51,699 bases of DNA from CAZHCG01 sp046484285 (GTDB taxonomy: Bacteria; Myxococcota_A; Polyangia; JAAYKL01), in NCBI GenBank assembly GCA_046484285.1, contig JAWOBP010000176.1:1-51699 (forward strand), given 5' to 3'. The position numbers and the translations under genes are program-made. Below, in pieces: positions 25,876 through 34,677 of this stretch; position 1 is the stretch's first letter; every line of letters starts with the position of its first letter. Under the pieces are notes generated by a model, which worked only from the letters and a program-made list of their open reading frames with translations, was not told the origin of the DNA and made no database searches.

Positions 25876-27276
25876 ATGATCGACCTCCCTCACGACGGCG
25901 GCGGAGGATCTCGACGCCCGCGGCGCGTGCTGGCGGTGGTGGCGGTGGGTACCTTCCTGTCCGCGATGGCCGGCTCGATGGTCAATCTGGCTCTGCCGAC
26001 GATCGGGCGCGAGATGTCGGTCACGGTCGAGACCTCGCGCTGGGTGGTACAGTCCTACCTGATGGTGATCGGTGTCTTGCTGCTGCCCTGCGGGCGGCTG
26101 AGCGACATCGTGGGTCACGGCCGGCTCTACATGGTCGGCTTCTCCGTCTTCGGCCTCTCGTCCATCTGGTGCGCGACGGCCGGCGGGCTGGGCTGGCTGG
26201 TGGCGGCGCGCGGTCTGCAGGGCGCCGGCGCCGCGATGGTGATGGCGACCGGTCCGGCGCTGCTGACCACCGCCTTCCCCGACTCTAAGCGCGGCAAGGC
26301 ATTGGGCACCCTCTCCACCGCGACCTACACTGGGCTGATGCTCGGTCCGCCGGCGGCCGGCTGGGTGGTGGGCAACCTGGGGTGGCGCTGGGTTTTCTGG
26401 GGCGTGCTCCCGGTCAGCGCGCTGGTGCTGGGGCTGGGCTGGTTGCACCTGCCCAGGCAGGACGGCGCCGAGCGGGCGCGCTTCGACTGGGCCGGTACCG
26501 CGGCGCTGGTCACCGGCCTGCCGCTGCTGCTGCTGGGTCTCGACCGCCTGCGCCCCGGCGGAGATCCGGGCGCGGCGAGCTGGGCCGCCGGCGCGATCGG
26601 GCTGGTCGGCCTCGCCGGTTTCATCGCGCTGCAACGGCGCTCCGGATCGCCGTTGATCGACCTCGAGATGTTCCGCTCCCGCGTCTTCACCGGCGCCGCG
26701 CTCAGCGCGCTGGCCAACTACGTGGCGCTGTTCGGCATGATCCTGCTGACCCCTTTCTACCTGGAGGAAGGCCTGGGTCTCAGCTCCGGGCAGACCGGGC
26801 TGGTGCTCGCCGCGCAGCCGGCGGTGATGGCGCTGGTCGCCTCTCCCTCGGGCTGGCTCTCCGATCGAATCGGCAGCCGGGGCCCGGCCACGCTCGGAAT
26901 GCTGATCCTGGCCGCCGGGCTGGGCGGGCTCTCGTTTCTCGGGGCGGACGACGATCGCCTCGCGGTGGCGCTCTGGCTCGGCGTCTGCGGGCTGGGGACC
27001 GGGATCTTCATCTCGCCCAACTCCAGCGCGCTGATGGGCGCCGCGCCGCGCCGGCGCCAGGGCACGGCCGGCAGCCTGCTGGCCGAGGCGCGCATCTTGG
27101 GGATGCTGATCGGCGTGGCGCTGGCCGCGATCGTGTTCGCCGCCGCGGGCGGAGTCACCGGCCGCAACTGGAAACCGGTCGATTTCGGCGCCTTTACCGC
27201 GGTGATGAGGGTCTCGGCGGTCGTCGCGGCGCTGGGAGCAGCCACTGCCGCCCTGCGGGGAAAACGTCGAAGCTGA
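25876..27276 (+). CDS. MFS drug-efflux transporter (DHA2-like)
   Basis: The 466-residue membrane protein has the hallmarks of drug:H+ antiporters with 12-14 helices. Motif D1-like LALPTIGREM lies in the first loop, followed by WVVQSYLMVIGVLLLPCGRL; motif A is GRLSDIVGHGRLYMVGF; motif B is AARGLQGAGAAMVMATGPAL; motif C is GLMLGPPAAGWVVGNLGWRW. It probably exports toxic small molecules across the inner membrane. Start choice is ATG 25876; a GTG lies one codon upstream and the ribosome site is weak. No regulator gene is adjacent. Confidence 0.9.
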   Translation: MIDLPHDGGGGSRRPRRVLAVVAVGTFLSAMAGSMVNLALPTIGREMSVTVETSRWVVQSYLMVIGVLLLPCGRLSDIVGHGRLYMVGFSVFGLSSIWCATAGGLGWLVAARGLQGAGAAMVMATGPALLTTAFPDSKRGKALGTLSTATYTGLMLGPPAAGWVVGNLGWRWVFWGVLPVSALVLGLGWLHLPRQDGAERARFDWAGTAALVTGLPLLLLGLDRLRPGGDPGAASWAAGAIGLVGLAGFIALQRRSGSPLIDLEMFRSRVFTGAALSALANYVALFGMILLTPFYLEEGLGLSSGQTGLVLAAQPAVMALVASPSGWLSDRIGSRGPATLGMLILAAGLGGLSFLGADDDRLAVALWLGVCGLGTGIFISPNSSALMGAAPRRRQGTAGSLLAEARILGMLIGVALAAIVFAAAGGVTGRNWKPVDFGAFTAVMRVSAVVAALGAATAALRGKRRS

Positions 27277-27302
27277 CTCGCTTTTTCGGAATCGTCGGTT
27301 CC

Positions 27303-28310
27303 TCACAGCGGCCAGGAGGCGCGGGGGGCCAGGTCCAGCGATCCGCGCTCGCCCCGGCGCAGCGCGATCCAGCCGGCGTGCGCGATCATCGAGCCGTTGT
27401 CGGTGCACAGCTCGGGCGGGGGCACGAAAAGATCCAGCTCGAGCTCGGCGCAGCGCTCGGCCGCACGGGCTCGCAACCCGCGGTTGGCCGCCACTCCGCC
27501 CACCAGCACCACGCGCGCCAGCTGCCGCTCGCGCGCGGCGAGCGTCACCTTGCGCACCAGGATCTCCACCACCGAGCGCTGGAACCCGCGCGCCACGGCC
27601 GCGATCTGGTCGGAATCGGGCTCTCCGTCCAGCCGCGCCAAGTGCTGGGCCACGGCGGTCTTGATCCCCGAGAAGCTGAATTCGTACGAACGACGTTGCC
27701 GCAACGCCTGGGGAAACTCCACCTCGCGCCCGGGATCGGCCGCGAGGCGATCGATGACCGGCCCGCCCGGATAGCCCAGCCCCAGCAGCTTGGCCGCCTT
27801 GTCGAACGCCTCGCCGGCGGCGTCGTCGCGGGTGCTGCCCAGGCACTCGATCTCGCGCTCGCCGTCGACCTGGTAGACGGCGGTGTGGCCGCCCGAGGCG
27901 AGCAGCGCCATGTAGGGGAAATCGGGGCGGAGACGCTCGTCGCCGTCGTCGATGCGCGGGGCGAGCAGGTGCCCGGCCAGGTGGTTGACGCCGATGAACG
28001 GCAGCCCGCGCGCCGCCGCGATCGCCTTGGCGGTCTGCAGCCCCACGATCAGGGAGCCGACCAGCCCGGGTCCGGCGGTCGCGGCCAGCGCGTCTATCTC
28101 GTCGAGCTCCAGGCCGGCCCGCTCCAGCGCCGCGTCGATCACGGGCAGCACCGCGGTGGTGTGCCGGCGGCTGGCCAGCTCGGGCACCACTCCCCCGTAG
28201 GGGCGGTGCAGCTCGATCTGGCTGGCCACCGCGTCGCTCAGGACGCGGCCGTCCTCCACCACCGCGGCCGCGGTCTCGTCGCAGGACGACTCCAGGCCGA
28301 GCACTCGCAT
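27303..28310 (-). CDS. tsaD: tRNA N6-adenosine threonylcarbamoyltransferase TsaD
   Basis: The 335-residue protein is the Kae1/TsaD/Gcp enzyme that transfers threonylcarbamoyl to A37 of ANN-decoding tRNAs together with TsaB and TsaE. Family features are present throughout: VLGLESSCDETAAAVVEDGR at the start, the metal-binding VNHLAGHLLAP (HxxxH, about 108-118), ALLASGGHTAV, DDAAGEAFDKAAKLLGLGYP and the C-terminal CTDNGSMIAHAG. ATG 28310 has GGGAGAT before it. It is convergent with the MFS gene. tsaB and tsaE are not in the window. Confidence 0.96.
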   Translation of the reverse strand: MRVLGLESSCDETAAAVVEDGRVLSDAVASQIELHRPYGGVVPELASRRHTTAVLPVIDAALERAGLELDEIDALAATAGPGLVGSLIVGLQTAKAIAAARGLPFIGVNHLAGHLLAPRIDDGDERLRPDFPYMALLASGGHTAVYQVDGEREIECLGSTRDDAAGEAFDKAAKLLGLGYPGGPVIDRLAADPGREVEFPQALRQRRSYEFSFSGIKTAVAQHLARLDGEPDSDQIAAVARGFQRSVVEILVRKVTLAARERQLARVVLVGGVAANRGLRARAAERCAELELDLFVPPPELCTDNGSMIAHAGWIALRRGERGSLDLAPRASWPL

Positions 28311-28376
28311 TGCGCATCTCCCTGTTCGATCCGGGCCGCGTCCCGAATAGCAACCGCGGCCGCGGCGCACAAGTTC

Positions 28377-29540
28377 CTACTCCAGGTGGGGCGGCAGCCG
28401 CGCTTGGGGAGACGCGCCGTAGACCAGGTCGTCGGCCCACAGCAGCAGGCGGTCGAAGGCGGACGTCCCGGCCACCAGCCAGCGCACCGCGCGGTGCAGC
28501 GCCGAGTCGGGCTTGGCGAACGGGCAGGTGCGCACGCAGACCCCGCAGTCGGTCCCCTGCGTCCGCCAGTAGTGGTAGCAGCGCTCCGCCGCCAGCGGCC
28601 ACTTGAGCGCGCCGCGCACCACCTGCGGGTCTCCCTCGGGGATCGCCCCGGCGGGACAGTTCTCGGCGCACTTGCCGCAGATCCGGCAGAAATCGGCGAT
28701 CCCCCAGCAGCGCGGCCCGTCCGGGATCAGCTCGGCGTCGACCGTGACCGCGCCCAGGCGCACGCCCGGCCCCAGGCGGCGATGGACCAGGATCCCGTTG
28801 CGCCCCAGCTCCCCCAGCCCGGCCTCCACGGCCAGCGCCGGACAGATCACCAGGTAGTTGGAATCGACGTGAGCCCGCGCATCGTAACCCAGCCGGCGCA
28901 GCGTCCCGGCCAGCGCGAAGCAGGCCGCCGCCGCCCGCTGGTAGACTCGCGCCGTCTCGGCCGTGCCGATCATCTCCGGGCTGGCCTGGAGATACGGCTG
29001 GCGCATCTCGAAGACCAGCACCACGGCGTAGCGGTGCTCGAGGCCGATCGGCTCGCCGAAGCGCTCCAGCGGCCGCCCGCGGTGGGAGTAGACGAAGGAC
29101 CGATCCAGCCTCGCCACGCCCGCGTCGTCCGCTCCGAGAAAGGCGGCCGCCTCGCGGGCGAAGCGCGTCAGACCCTCGGGAGAGCCGTCCGCGAGCCGCC
29201 GCTCGGCCGCGGCGGTCTCGGCGGGAGCCGCGCCCAGGCCCGAAGGCAACCCCGGCGCCTCGCCCCGCTCCTCGCGCTCCACCGCCTCGGCGACCAGGTC
29301 CGAGGCCGCGAACTGCGACTCGACCAGGGCGGACGGGGACGCGCGGTAGCGACGCGTCTCGGGCGAGGCCAGCGGCGCGAGCCGTCGAGTACGATCGTCG
29401 CTCTGCTTCAGATCCCGGCGACCGCGGTAGTAGGAATCGTACACGTCGCTTCCGGGCCGCAGCCGCGCTCGGGAAAAGACGGTATCGCGCTCGTCGAACT
29501 GCGTCAGCGGACCGGGATTGGACAGCGGCCGTGGGGACAT
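28377..29540 (-). CDS. Reductive-dehalogenase/QueG-like protein with two 4Fe-4S clusters
   Basis: The 387-residue soluble protein resembles the corrinoid plus Fe-S family that includes epoxyqueuosine reductase (QueG) and reductive dehalogenases. Near the C-terminus are CRICGKCAENCPAGAIP (CxxCxxCxxxCP) and a split second set, CYHYWRTQGTDCGVCVRTCP, ligating two 4Fe-4S clusters. The block GLGELGRNGILVHRRLGPGV just before them is the conserved segment found near the B12 site. The opening DERDTVFSRARLRPGSDVYD followed by SYYRGRRDLK is like the reductive-dehalogenase branch. There is no Tat signal and no rdhB anchor gene, so an energy-conserving dehalogenase is unlikely. The true substrate is unknown. 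GGAGGATC precedes ATG 29540. Confidence 0.78.
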   Translation of the reverse strand: MSPRPLSNPGPLTQFDERDTVFSRARLRPGSDVYDSYYRGRRDLKQSDDRTRRLAPLASPETRRYRASPSALVESQFAASDLVAEAVEREERGEAPGLPSGLGAAPAETAAAERRLADGSPEGLTRFAREAAAFLGADDAGVARLDRSFVYSHRGRPLERFGEPIGLEHRYAVVLVFEMRQPYLQASPEMIGTAETARVYQRAAAACFALAGTLRRLGYDARAHVDSNYLVICPALAVEAGLGELGRNGILVHRRLGPGVRLGAVTVDAELIPDGPRCWGIADFCRICGKCAENCPAGAIPEGDPQVVRGALKWPLAAERCYHYWRTQGTDCGVCVRTCPFAKPDSALHRAVRWLVAGTSAFDRLLLWADDLVYGASPQARLPPHLE

Positions 29541-29680
29541 GGCGGATCCTCCGGCAAGATGCTACCGCATTGATCGCCTCGGAGGCAAAGCCGTGCCGTC
29601 TGGAGCAATCCGCGCCGTGGAAAAATCGAGCCTTGGGATTCGGCCGACTCGATGGTGGGTCCCGGCATTCGATGGGCCCG

Positions 29681-29710
29681 TTGTCCCGGCCGGGCGGGCC
29701 GTGGCATACT
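29681..29710 (+). promoter_or_regulatory. Candidate promoter of the GYF-like gene, possibly leaderless
   Basis: TTGTCC (29681-29686), 18-bp spacer, CATACT (29705-29710). The ATG at 29718 is 7 bp after the -10 box and no ribosome site is visible, so transcription may start at or beside the initiation codon. Confidence 0.35.
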
Positions 29711-29717
29711 GGGCGCG

Positions 29718-29951
29718 ATGGATGTCAGCGACAGAACGTGGCGGGTTCGCCTCGGGGACGGCGAGGAGCTCGGGCCGCTGGTCGAGGAGGAGTTCCAGCG
29801 CCGGCTGCGGGCCGGAGAGTTTCCGCTCGATTCGCTGATCCGCAGCGATCGCATGGACGAGTGGAAGCCGCTTTTGGAAGTGGTCGCCGGGGACGAGACG
29901 TTCCGCCGGGAGTCGACCTCGCCCCCGCCCGCGCCGCCCGACGAGGAGTGA
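29718..29951 (+). CDS. Small GYF-2-like (DUF4339) domain protein
   Basis: The 77-residue protein is essentially one GYF_2-type domain: WRVRLGDGEELGPLVEEEFQ, then RRLRAGEFPLDSLI and MDEWKPLLEV. It has the GP turn and the MxxWxPL ending usual for this fold, which binds proline-rich or peptide segments. The tail is Pro-rich (SPPPAPPDEE). The start is ATG 29718; no ribosome site is seen. The NSS transporter begins 74 bp downstream. No specific role can be given. Confidence 0.75.
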   Translation: MDVSDRTWRVRLGDGEELGPLVEEEFQRRLRAGEFPLDSLIRSDRMDEWKPLLEVVAGDETFRRESTSPPPAPPDEE

Positions 29952-30025
29952 GCGGGCCCCGGATTTGACCCCTCGACCGCGTCTGCGATATCGTGCGGCG
30001 ACTATCGCGGCGGGAGGTGAGGTGC

Positions 30026-31396
30026 ATGTCTGACGGGCGCGACCACTGGGGTTCCCGGCTGGGCTTCGTGCTGGCGGCGGCCGGATCGGCCGTCGGTCTC
30101 GGCAACCTCTGGAAGTTCCCCTACATCTCGTGGGAAAACGAGGGCGGCGCGTTCGTCCTGGTCTATCTGGTCGCGGTGATCGTGCTGGGCTTTCCGATCA
30201 TGCTGGCCGAGATCCTGGTCGGACGCCGCGCCCAGCTCAGCCCGGTGCCCGCCTTCGAGAAGCTCGGCGGCCGCGGCTGGAGCGTGGTCGGCTGGCTCGG
30301 CGTGCTGGCCGGCGCGGTGATTCTCTCCTACTACATGGTGATCGCGGGCTGGTCGCTGTGGTCGTTCTACAAGTGCCTGGTCTGGTCGCTGACCGAGTAC
30401 GACGCGGCCTCGCTCGACTTCGACGGTTTCCTCGCCGACGGGACGATCCAGGTGATCCTGACCGCGGCGTTCAGCGTGCTGACCGCCGGGATCGTCTGGC
30501 GTGGGATCGGGGGCGGCATCGAGCGGGCGACCAAGGTGATGATGCCGATCCTGGTTTTGATCATGCTCTACCTGGTGATCACCGCACTGACGATGGAGGG
30601 TCGCGCCGAGGCGCTGTCCACCCTGTTCGTGCCGCGCTTCGACAGGCTCGAAGCGGGCGGCGTGCTGGAGGCGGTCGGCCAGGCATTTTTCTCCCTGTCG
30701 CTGGGGCTGGGAGCGATGATTGCCTACGGCTCGTACCTCTCGCGCAAGGAGTCGGTCTTCCGCTCCGCGCTGTGGGTCGTGATCCTCGATACGACCTTCG
30801 CGCTGCTGGCGGCCACGGCGATGTTCACCATCATCTTCTCGGTGCCGGGGCTCGAGGACGATGTCTCCGGCTCGACCGTGGGGATGCTGTTCATCACGCT
30901 GCCGCGGCTGTTCTACACGCAGATGCCGGGCGGCGTGGTGCTGGCGCCGCTGTTCTTCGTGCTGGTCGCATTCGCTGCGCTGTCGTCCACGATCTCGCTG
31001 GGCGAGGTGGTCACCTCGCTGATGATCGACAAGCGCGGATGGTCGCGGCGCAAGGCGACGGTGATCTGCAGCTCGACCGTCTTCGTCGTCTCGATCCTGG
31101 CGGCGCTGTCGGTCGGAGCCTCGGAGCCGCTGTCCGGATTCGAGATCTTCGAGGACAAGGCCGGCGTGCTGGCCAGCCTCGACCACCTGGCCGCCAACTA
31201 CCTGCTGCCCCTCGGCGGGCTGGGCACGACCGTCTTCGTCGGCTGGTTCCTGGGTCGCGAGGCGCTGCTCGAGGAGCTGGGCCTCGAGCGGGGCACGTGG
31301 GCGTTCTACGTGCTGCTCTGGATCTTGAGGATCGTGGCGCCTTTGGCGATCGCGGCGTTGCTGGTGGCGGTCTTCCTCGGCTGGGACTTCGCCTGA
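30026..31396 (+). CDS. Sodium-dependent NSS/SNF-family transporter
   Basis: The 456-residue membrane protein belongs to the LeuT-fold neurotransmitter:sodium symporters. Diagnostic sequence is DHWGSRLGFVLAAAGSAVGL followed by GNLWKFPYISWENEGGAF (helix 1, with the unwound substrate/sodium site), and FFSLSLGLGAMIAYGSYLSR (helix 6 region). It probably takes up an amino acid. About 11-12 helices are visible, matching the shorter bacterial type. ATG 30026 follows CGGGAGGTGAGGTGC. A promoter-like TTGACC (29965-29970) with GATATC lies upstream. The EamA gene begins one base after its stop. Confidence 0.93.
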   Translation: MSDGRDHWGSRLGFVLAAAGSAVGLGNLWKFPYISWENEGGAFVLVYLVAVIVLGFPIMLAEILVGRRAQLSPVPAFEKLGGRGWSVVGWLGVLAGAVILSYYMVIAGWSLWSFYKCLVWSLTEYDAASLDFDGFLADGTIQVILTAAFSVLTAGIVWRGIGGGIERATKVMMPILVLIMLYLVITALTMEGRAEALSTLFVPRFDRLEAGGVLEAVGQAFFSLSLGLGAMIAYGSYLSRKESVFRSALWVVILDTTFALLAATAMFTIIFSVPGLEDDVSGSTVGMLFITLPRLFYTQMPGGVVLAPLFFVLVAFAALSSTISLGEVVTSLMIDKRGWSRRKATVICSSTVFVVSILAALSVGASEPLSGFEIFEDKAGVLASLDHLAANYLLPLGGLGTTVFVGWFLGREALLEELGLERGTWAFYVLLWILRIVAPLAIAALLVAVFLGWDFA

Positions 31397-31397
31397 G

Positions 31398-32318
31398 GTG
31401 CGGCACGGCGACGCGAGCGCGGTTCCCCGCCGCGTGTGGATTTTCCTGGCGGTCGGTCTGCTGGCCGCCAGCCAATCGGGCAACATCATCCGGATCGGCG
31501 ACGCGCACCCGGTCGCGATCGCGGCCTGGCGGCTGCTGATCGCCACCGCCTTGCTGTTGCCGATCACGGGGCGCCGCCTGCTGCGGCAGCTGAAGCGGCT
31601 GGGCCGTCTCGATGCGCTGCTGGCGGGCGCCGCGGGCGCGGCGCTGGCGGCCCACTTTTTCGCCTGGATCGCGGCGGTGCAGATGACGACCGTGGCCGGC
31701 GCCGCAGTGGTCTTCGCGGTCAATCCCGTGATCACCGCCAGCGCGGCCTGGGCGCTTTTCCGCGACCCGGTCAGCCTGCGGCTCGCGATCTCGATCCTGC
31801 TGGGGCTGGGCGGGGTCGCGGTGCTGGGCTGGGACGACCTCAGCTTCGCGCCGGAGCACCTGCCCGGCGACGGGATGGCCCTGGTGTGCTCGCTGTTGTT
31901 CACCGTCTACTTCCTGTTGGGCAAGCGGCTGCGGCGGGGGCTCGACACCGACGTCTACGTGACCGCGGTCTACGGCGCCGCGGCCGTGGTCTCGCTGGCG
32001 ACTCTGCTGGCGCTGGATCTGCCGCTCGTCGGCTACGGCGCGCGCAACTGGCTGTGCTTCGGTTTGATGGCGCTGGTGCCGACCCTGATCGGGCACACCT
32101 CGTTCAACAACGCGGTGGCGTGGATCCCGGCGGGTCGCATCACTGCGCTGATGCTGAGCGAGCCGGTATTGGCCGGCCTGGTCGCGGCCTGGGCCTGGGG
32201 CGAGCGTCCCAGCCCGGGGCTGGGCCTCGGCTACGCCCTGATCTGCGCCTCGGTGCTGGTGCTGGTGCTGGAGAGGAGAACACCGCGCCCGGGAGGCAAC
32301 GCAGGGCGGGCTTCGTGA
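31398..32318 (+). CDS. EamA-family (DMT) transporter
   Basis: The 306-residue protein has ten hydrophobic segments and two EamA halves, as in RhaT/YdcZ-like metabolite exporters. Typical pieces are AIAAWRLLIATALLLPITGR, TTVAGAAVVFAVNPVITASA and GRITALMLSEPVLAGLVAAW. GTG 31398, one base after the stop of the NSS gene, is taken as the start and implies coupling. A second in-frame GTG lies 36 bp further in. Uptake by the first gene and export by the second would make a paired system for one class of metabolite, but that is inference. Confidence 0.88.
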   Translation: MRHGDASAVPRRVWIFLAVGLLAASQSGNIIRIGDAHPVAIAAWRLLIATALLLPITGRRLLRQLKRLGRLDALLAGAAGAALAAHFFAWIAAVQMTTVAGAAVVFAVNPVITASAAWALFRDPVSLRLAISILLGLGGVAVLGWDDLSFAPEHLPGDGMALVCSLLFTVYFLLGKRLRRGLDTDVYVTAVYGAAAVVSLATLLALDLPLVGYGARNWLCFGLMALVPTLIGHTSFNNAVAWIPAGRITALMLSEPVLAGLVAAWAWGERPSPGLGLGYALICASVLVLVLERRTPRPGGNAGRAS

Positions 32319-32375
32319 TAGAATGAGCGCGGCGCCGGGCGGGCTCGAACGCGGCGCCGTCCCAGGAGGTGGTCG

Positions 32376-33509
32376 ATGAGCATGCCGATTCCGGTCGAGG
32401 AGCTCTCGGAGCAGGTCAGAAAAATCTGCGCGCCGGGGGCTCCGCCCAAGCTCAAGCAGATGGCGGCCGCGGGCGTCGCCCCGCTCGGGCCGGCCGACCT
32501 GGTCAGCGCGCTGGCGGTGCTGGCCCGCGACGAGGACCGGTCCGTGGCCGACAAGGCGCGCGGCTCGGTCGTCGAGGTTCCCGCCAATGTCAGGCACGGC
32601 GCCCTGGAGGGCGATCTCCACCCGGCCGTGCTGGACGCGCTGTCCGATCTCCTGATCGAGGACGAGGCGGCGCTGGAGCGGATCCTGCTCAACGGGAGCA
32701 CGCCCGACGAGACCGTGGCGCGCCTCGCCGATCAGCTCCGCTCGGAGAAGCTGCTGGAGATAGTCGCCGCCAACGAGCAGCGGATGCTGCGTCATCCGGC
32801 GATCATCGAGGCGATGTACATGAATACGGCGGCGCGGATGTCGACCGTGGACCGCGCCGTGGAGCTGGCCGTGCGCAACGGGATCGAGCTGGACATCCCC
32901 TCGTTCGAGGAGACCAGGGCGGCCCTGGAGGGCGAGCTGATCGTCGAGGCCAACGAGGAGCCGACCCCGGACGACCTGCTGTTCAACCAGGCGCTCGACA
33001 TGGAGGAGCTGGAGGACCTCAGCCACGAGCTCGTCGAGGAGACGCTGGAAAAACACGCCGCCGGGGAGGAGGACGAGGAGGAGCAAGAGAGCCGCAAGGT
33101 CAACAACCTGCTGACCAACCTCTCGCGGTTGAGCGTCTCGCAGAAGGTGCGGATGGCGACGCTGGGCAGCTCCCAGCAGCGCTCGGTGCTGATCCGCGAT
33201 TCGAACAAGATGGTGATCATGGCGGTTCTCAAGTCGCCCGGCATCGGAGAGAACGAGGTGGTCCGCTACACCAAGGCGCGCTCGCTTCCCGACGAGGCGG
33301 TGCGCTACATAACCTCGAAGCGCGACTGGACAAAGCAGTACCAGGTCAAGCTCAACCTGGTGCAGAACCCGCGCACTCCGTTGCAGGAGGCGCTCAAGTT
33401 CCTCAACCACCTGCGCGCGGCCGACGTGCGTTCCCTGGAGCGCAACCGGGACGTGCCGCAGGCGATCAGCCGGGCGGCAAAGCAGCTTCGTGAGAAACGC
33501 AGTCACTGA
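32376..33509 (+). CDS. Conserved cytoplasmic protein of unknown function, HEAT-like
   Basis: A 377-residue soluble protein. The first half is helical with repeated Ala/Leu/Asp units (LGPADLVSALAVLARDEDRS) that could be HEAT-like. An acidic insert lies at about 215-240 (GEEDEEEQE). The second half carries a strikingly well-formed block, KVNNLLTNLSRLSVSQKVRM followed by ATLGSSQQRSVLIRDSNKMV and VVRYTKARSLPDEAV. I believe similar proteins occur in other deltaproteobacterial genomes, but I cannot name the family. AGGAGGTGGTCG precedes ATG 32376. The methyltransferase gene starts inside its last 20 bp, so the two are coupled. Confidence 0.8.
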   Translation: MSMPIPVEELSEQVRKICAPGAPPKLKQMAAAGVAPLGPADLVSALAVLARDEDRSVADKARGSVVEVPANVRHGALEGDLHPAVLDALSDLLIEDEAALERILLNGSTPDETVARLADQLRSEKLLEIVAANEQRMLRHPAIIEAMYMNTAARMSTVDRAVELAVRNGIELDIPSFEETRAALEGELIVEANEEPTPDDLLFNQALDMEELEDLSHELVEETLEKHAAGEEDEEEQESRKVNNLLTNLSRLSVSQKVRMATLGSSQQRSVLIRDSNKMVIMAVLKSPGIGENEVVRYTKARSLPDEAVRYITSKRDWTKQYQVKLNLVQNPRTPLQEALKFLNHLRAADVRSLERNRDVPQAISRAAKQLREKRSH

Positions 33510-34677
33510 TAGGAGAGTCGTCCGCCGCGATCCCCGCGCCGCGGGTCGGAGCGGCGGGCGGCTGTTCGCGACCACGGCGGCCGGGCTGGAGGAGGTCCTG
33601 GCCCGCGAGCTGCGCGAGCTGGGCGCCCGCGAGGTTCGCCCCGCGGCCCGCGGGGTCGCCTTTTGCGGTGACGCAAAGCTCGTCTACCGTGCCAACCTGT
33701 GGTTGCGCACCGCGCTGAGGGTGCTGCGTCCGATCGCCGAGTTCGATGCCCGCGACCGCGACGAGCTGTACAAAAAAGCGCGGGCGGTGCGCTGGTCGGA
33801 CCACACCACGGTCGATCGCACCCTGGCCGTCGACGCGGTCAGCCATCGCTCGCGGCTGGATCACACCCAGTACGTATCGCGGCTGATCAAGGACGCGATC
33901 GTGGACTGGTTCCGCGACAGCTGCGGCCGCCGGCCCTCGGTCGACGCGCGATCGCCGGATCTGGGGCTCAACGTGAGGCTCAACCGCGATCGCTGCACGC
34001 TGAGCGTCGATACCTCGGGAGCGAGGCTCAACCGCCGCGGGTATCGCCCCGCGTTCGGCGCCGAGGCTCCGCTGGCCGAGCACCTGGCCGCCGGGATCCT
34101 GCTGCTCAGCGGCTACGAGGGCGGGCCGCTGCTCGATCCGATGTGCGGATCGGGCACGCTGCTGGTCGAGGCGGCGCTGATCGGGACCAACACCGCGCCG
34201 GGGCTGCTCGGCAGGCACTTCGGGTTCCAGCGCCAGCCCGGCTTCGACCGCAAGCTGTGGAGAGAGCTGGTCGCCGAGGCGCGAGGGCTGGCACGCCGCT
34301 CGGACGAGACGGGCTGGATCGACGGCTCGGACGTCTCGGAGGAGGCGGTGCGGGCCGCGAGGGCGGCGGCCAGCGGCGCGGGGGTCGACGACGTGGTCCG
34401 CGTGCGCCGCGCCGAGCTCGAGGAGATCCCGCCGCGCGGAGAAGGACACGTGGTGACCAATCCGCCCTACGGAGAGCGACTGGGAGAGCTGGCCGAGCTG
34501 GCCGAGCTGTACGGCCGGCTGGGAGACGTGCTCAAGCAGCGCTGCCGGGGAACCAGCGCCCACGTCCTGACCGGCTCGCGCTTCCTGGCGGGAAAGATAG
34601 GATTGAGGCCCGCGCGGCGCGATCCGCTCTGGAACGGCCCGATAGAGTGCCGTCTCTTGCACTACGATATTTACTGA
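33490..34677 (+). CDS. RlmL-type 23S rRNA guanine-N2 methyltransferase (THUMP domain)
   Basis: The 395-residue protein resembles the N-terminal half of RlmKL/YcbY and standalone THUMP methyltransferases that form m2G in 23S rRNA or tRNA. A THUMP region covers about 25-165 (LFATTAAGLEEVLARELREL). The catalytic domain has LLDPMCGSGTLLVEAALIGT (motif I, SAM) at about 215-234 and the target-base motif VVTNPPYGERLGEL near 320. The GTG start overlaps the upstream gene by 20 bp. An internal start is not needed to keep the THUMP domain. Only the guanine-N2 half is present, without an RlmK domain. Confidence 0.88.
   Translation: MRNAVTDRRVVRRDPRAAGRSGGRLFATTAAGLEEVLARELRELGAREVRPAARGVAFCGDAKLVYRANLWLRTALRVLRPIAEFDARDRDELYKKARAVRWSDHTTVDRTLAVDAVSHRSRLDHTQYVSRLIKDAIVDWFRDSCGRRPSVDARSPDLGLNVRLNRDRCTLSVDTSGARLNRRGYRPAFGAEAPLAEHLAAGILLLSGYEGGPLLDPMCGSGTLLVEAALIGTNTAPGLLGRHFGFQRQPGFDRKLWRELVAEARGLARRSDETGWIDGSDVSEEAVRAARAAASGAGVDDVVRVRRAELEEIPPRGEGHVVTNPPYGERLGELAELAELYGRLGDVLKQRCRGTSAHVLTGSRFLAGKIGLRPARRDPLWNGPIECRLLHYDIY

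Noticed and set aside
25675..28671. Long minus-strand frame across the MFS pump and tsaD
   Set aside because: It crosses real genes on both strands in wrong frames, and the sequence is low-complexity.
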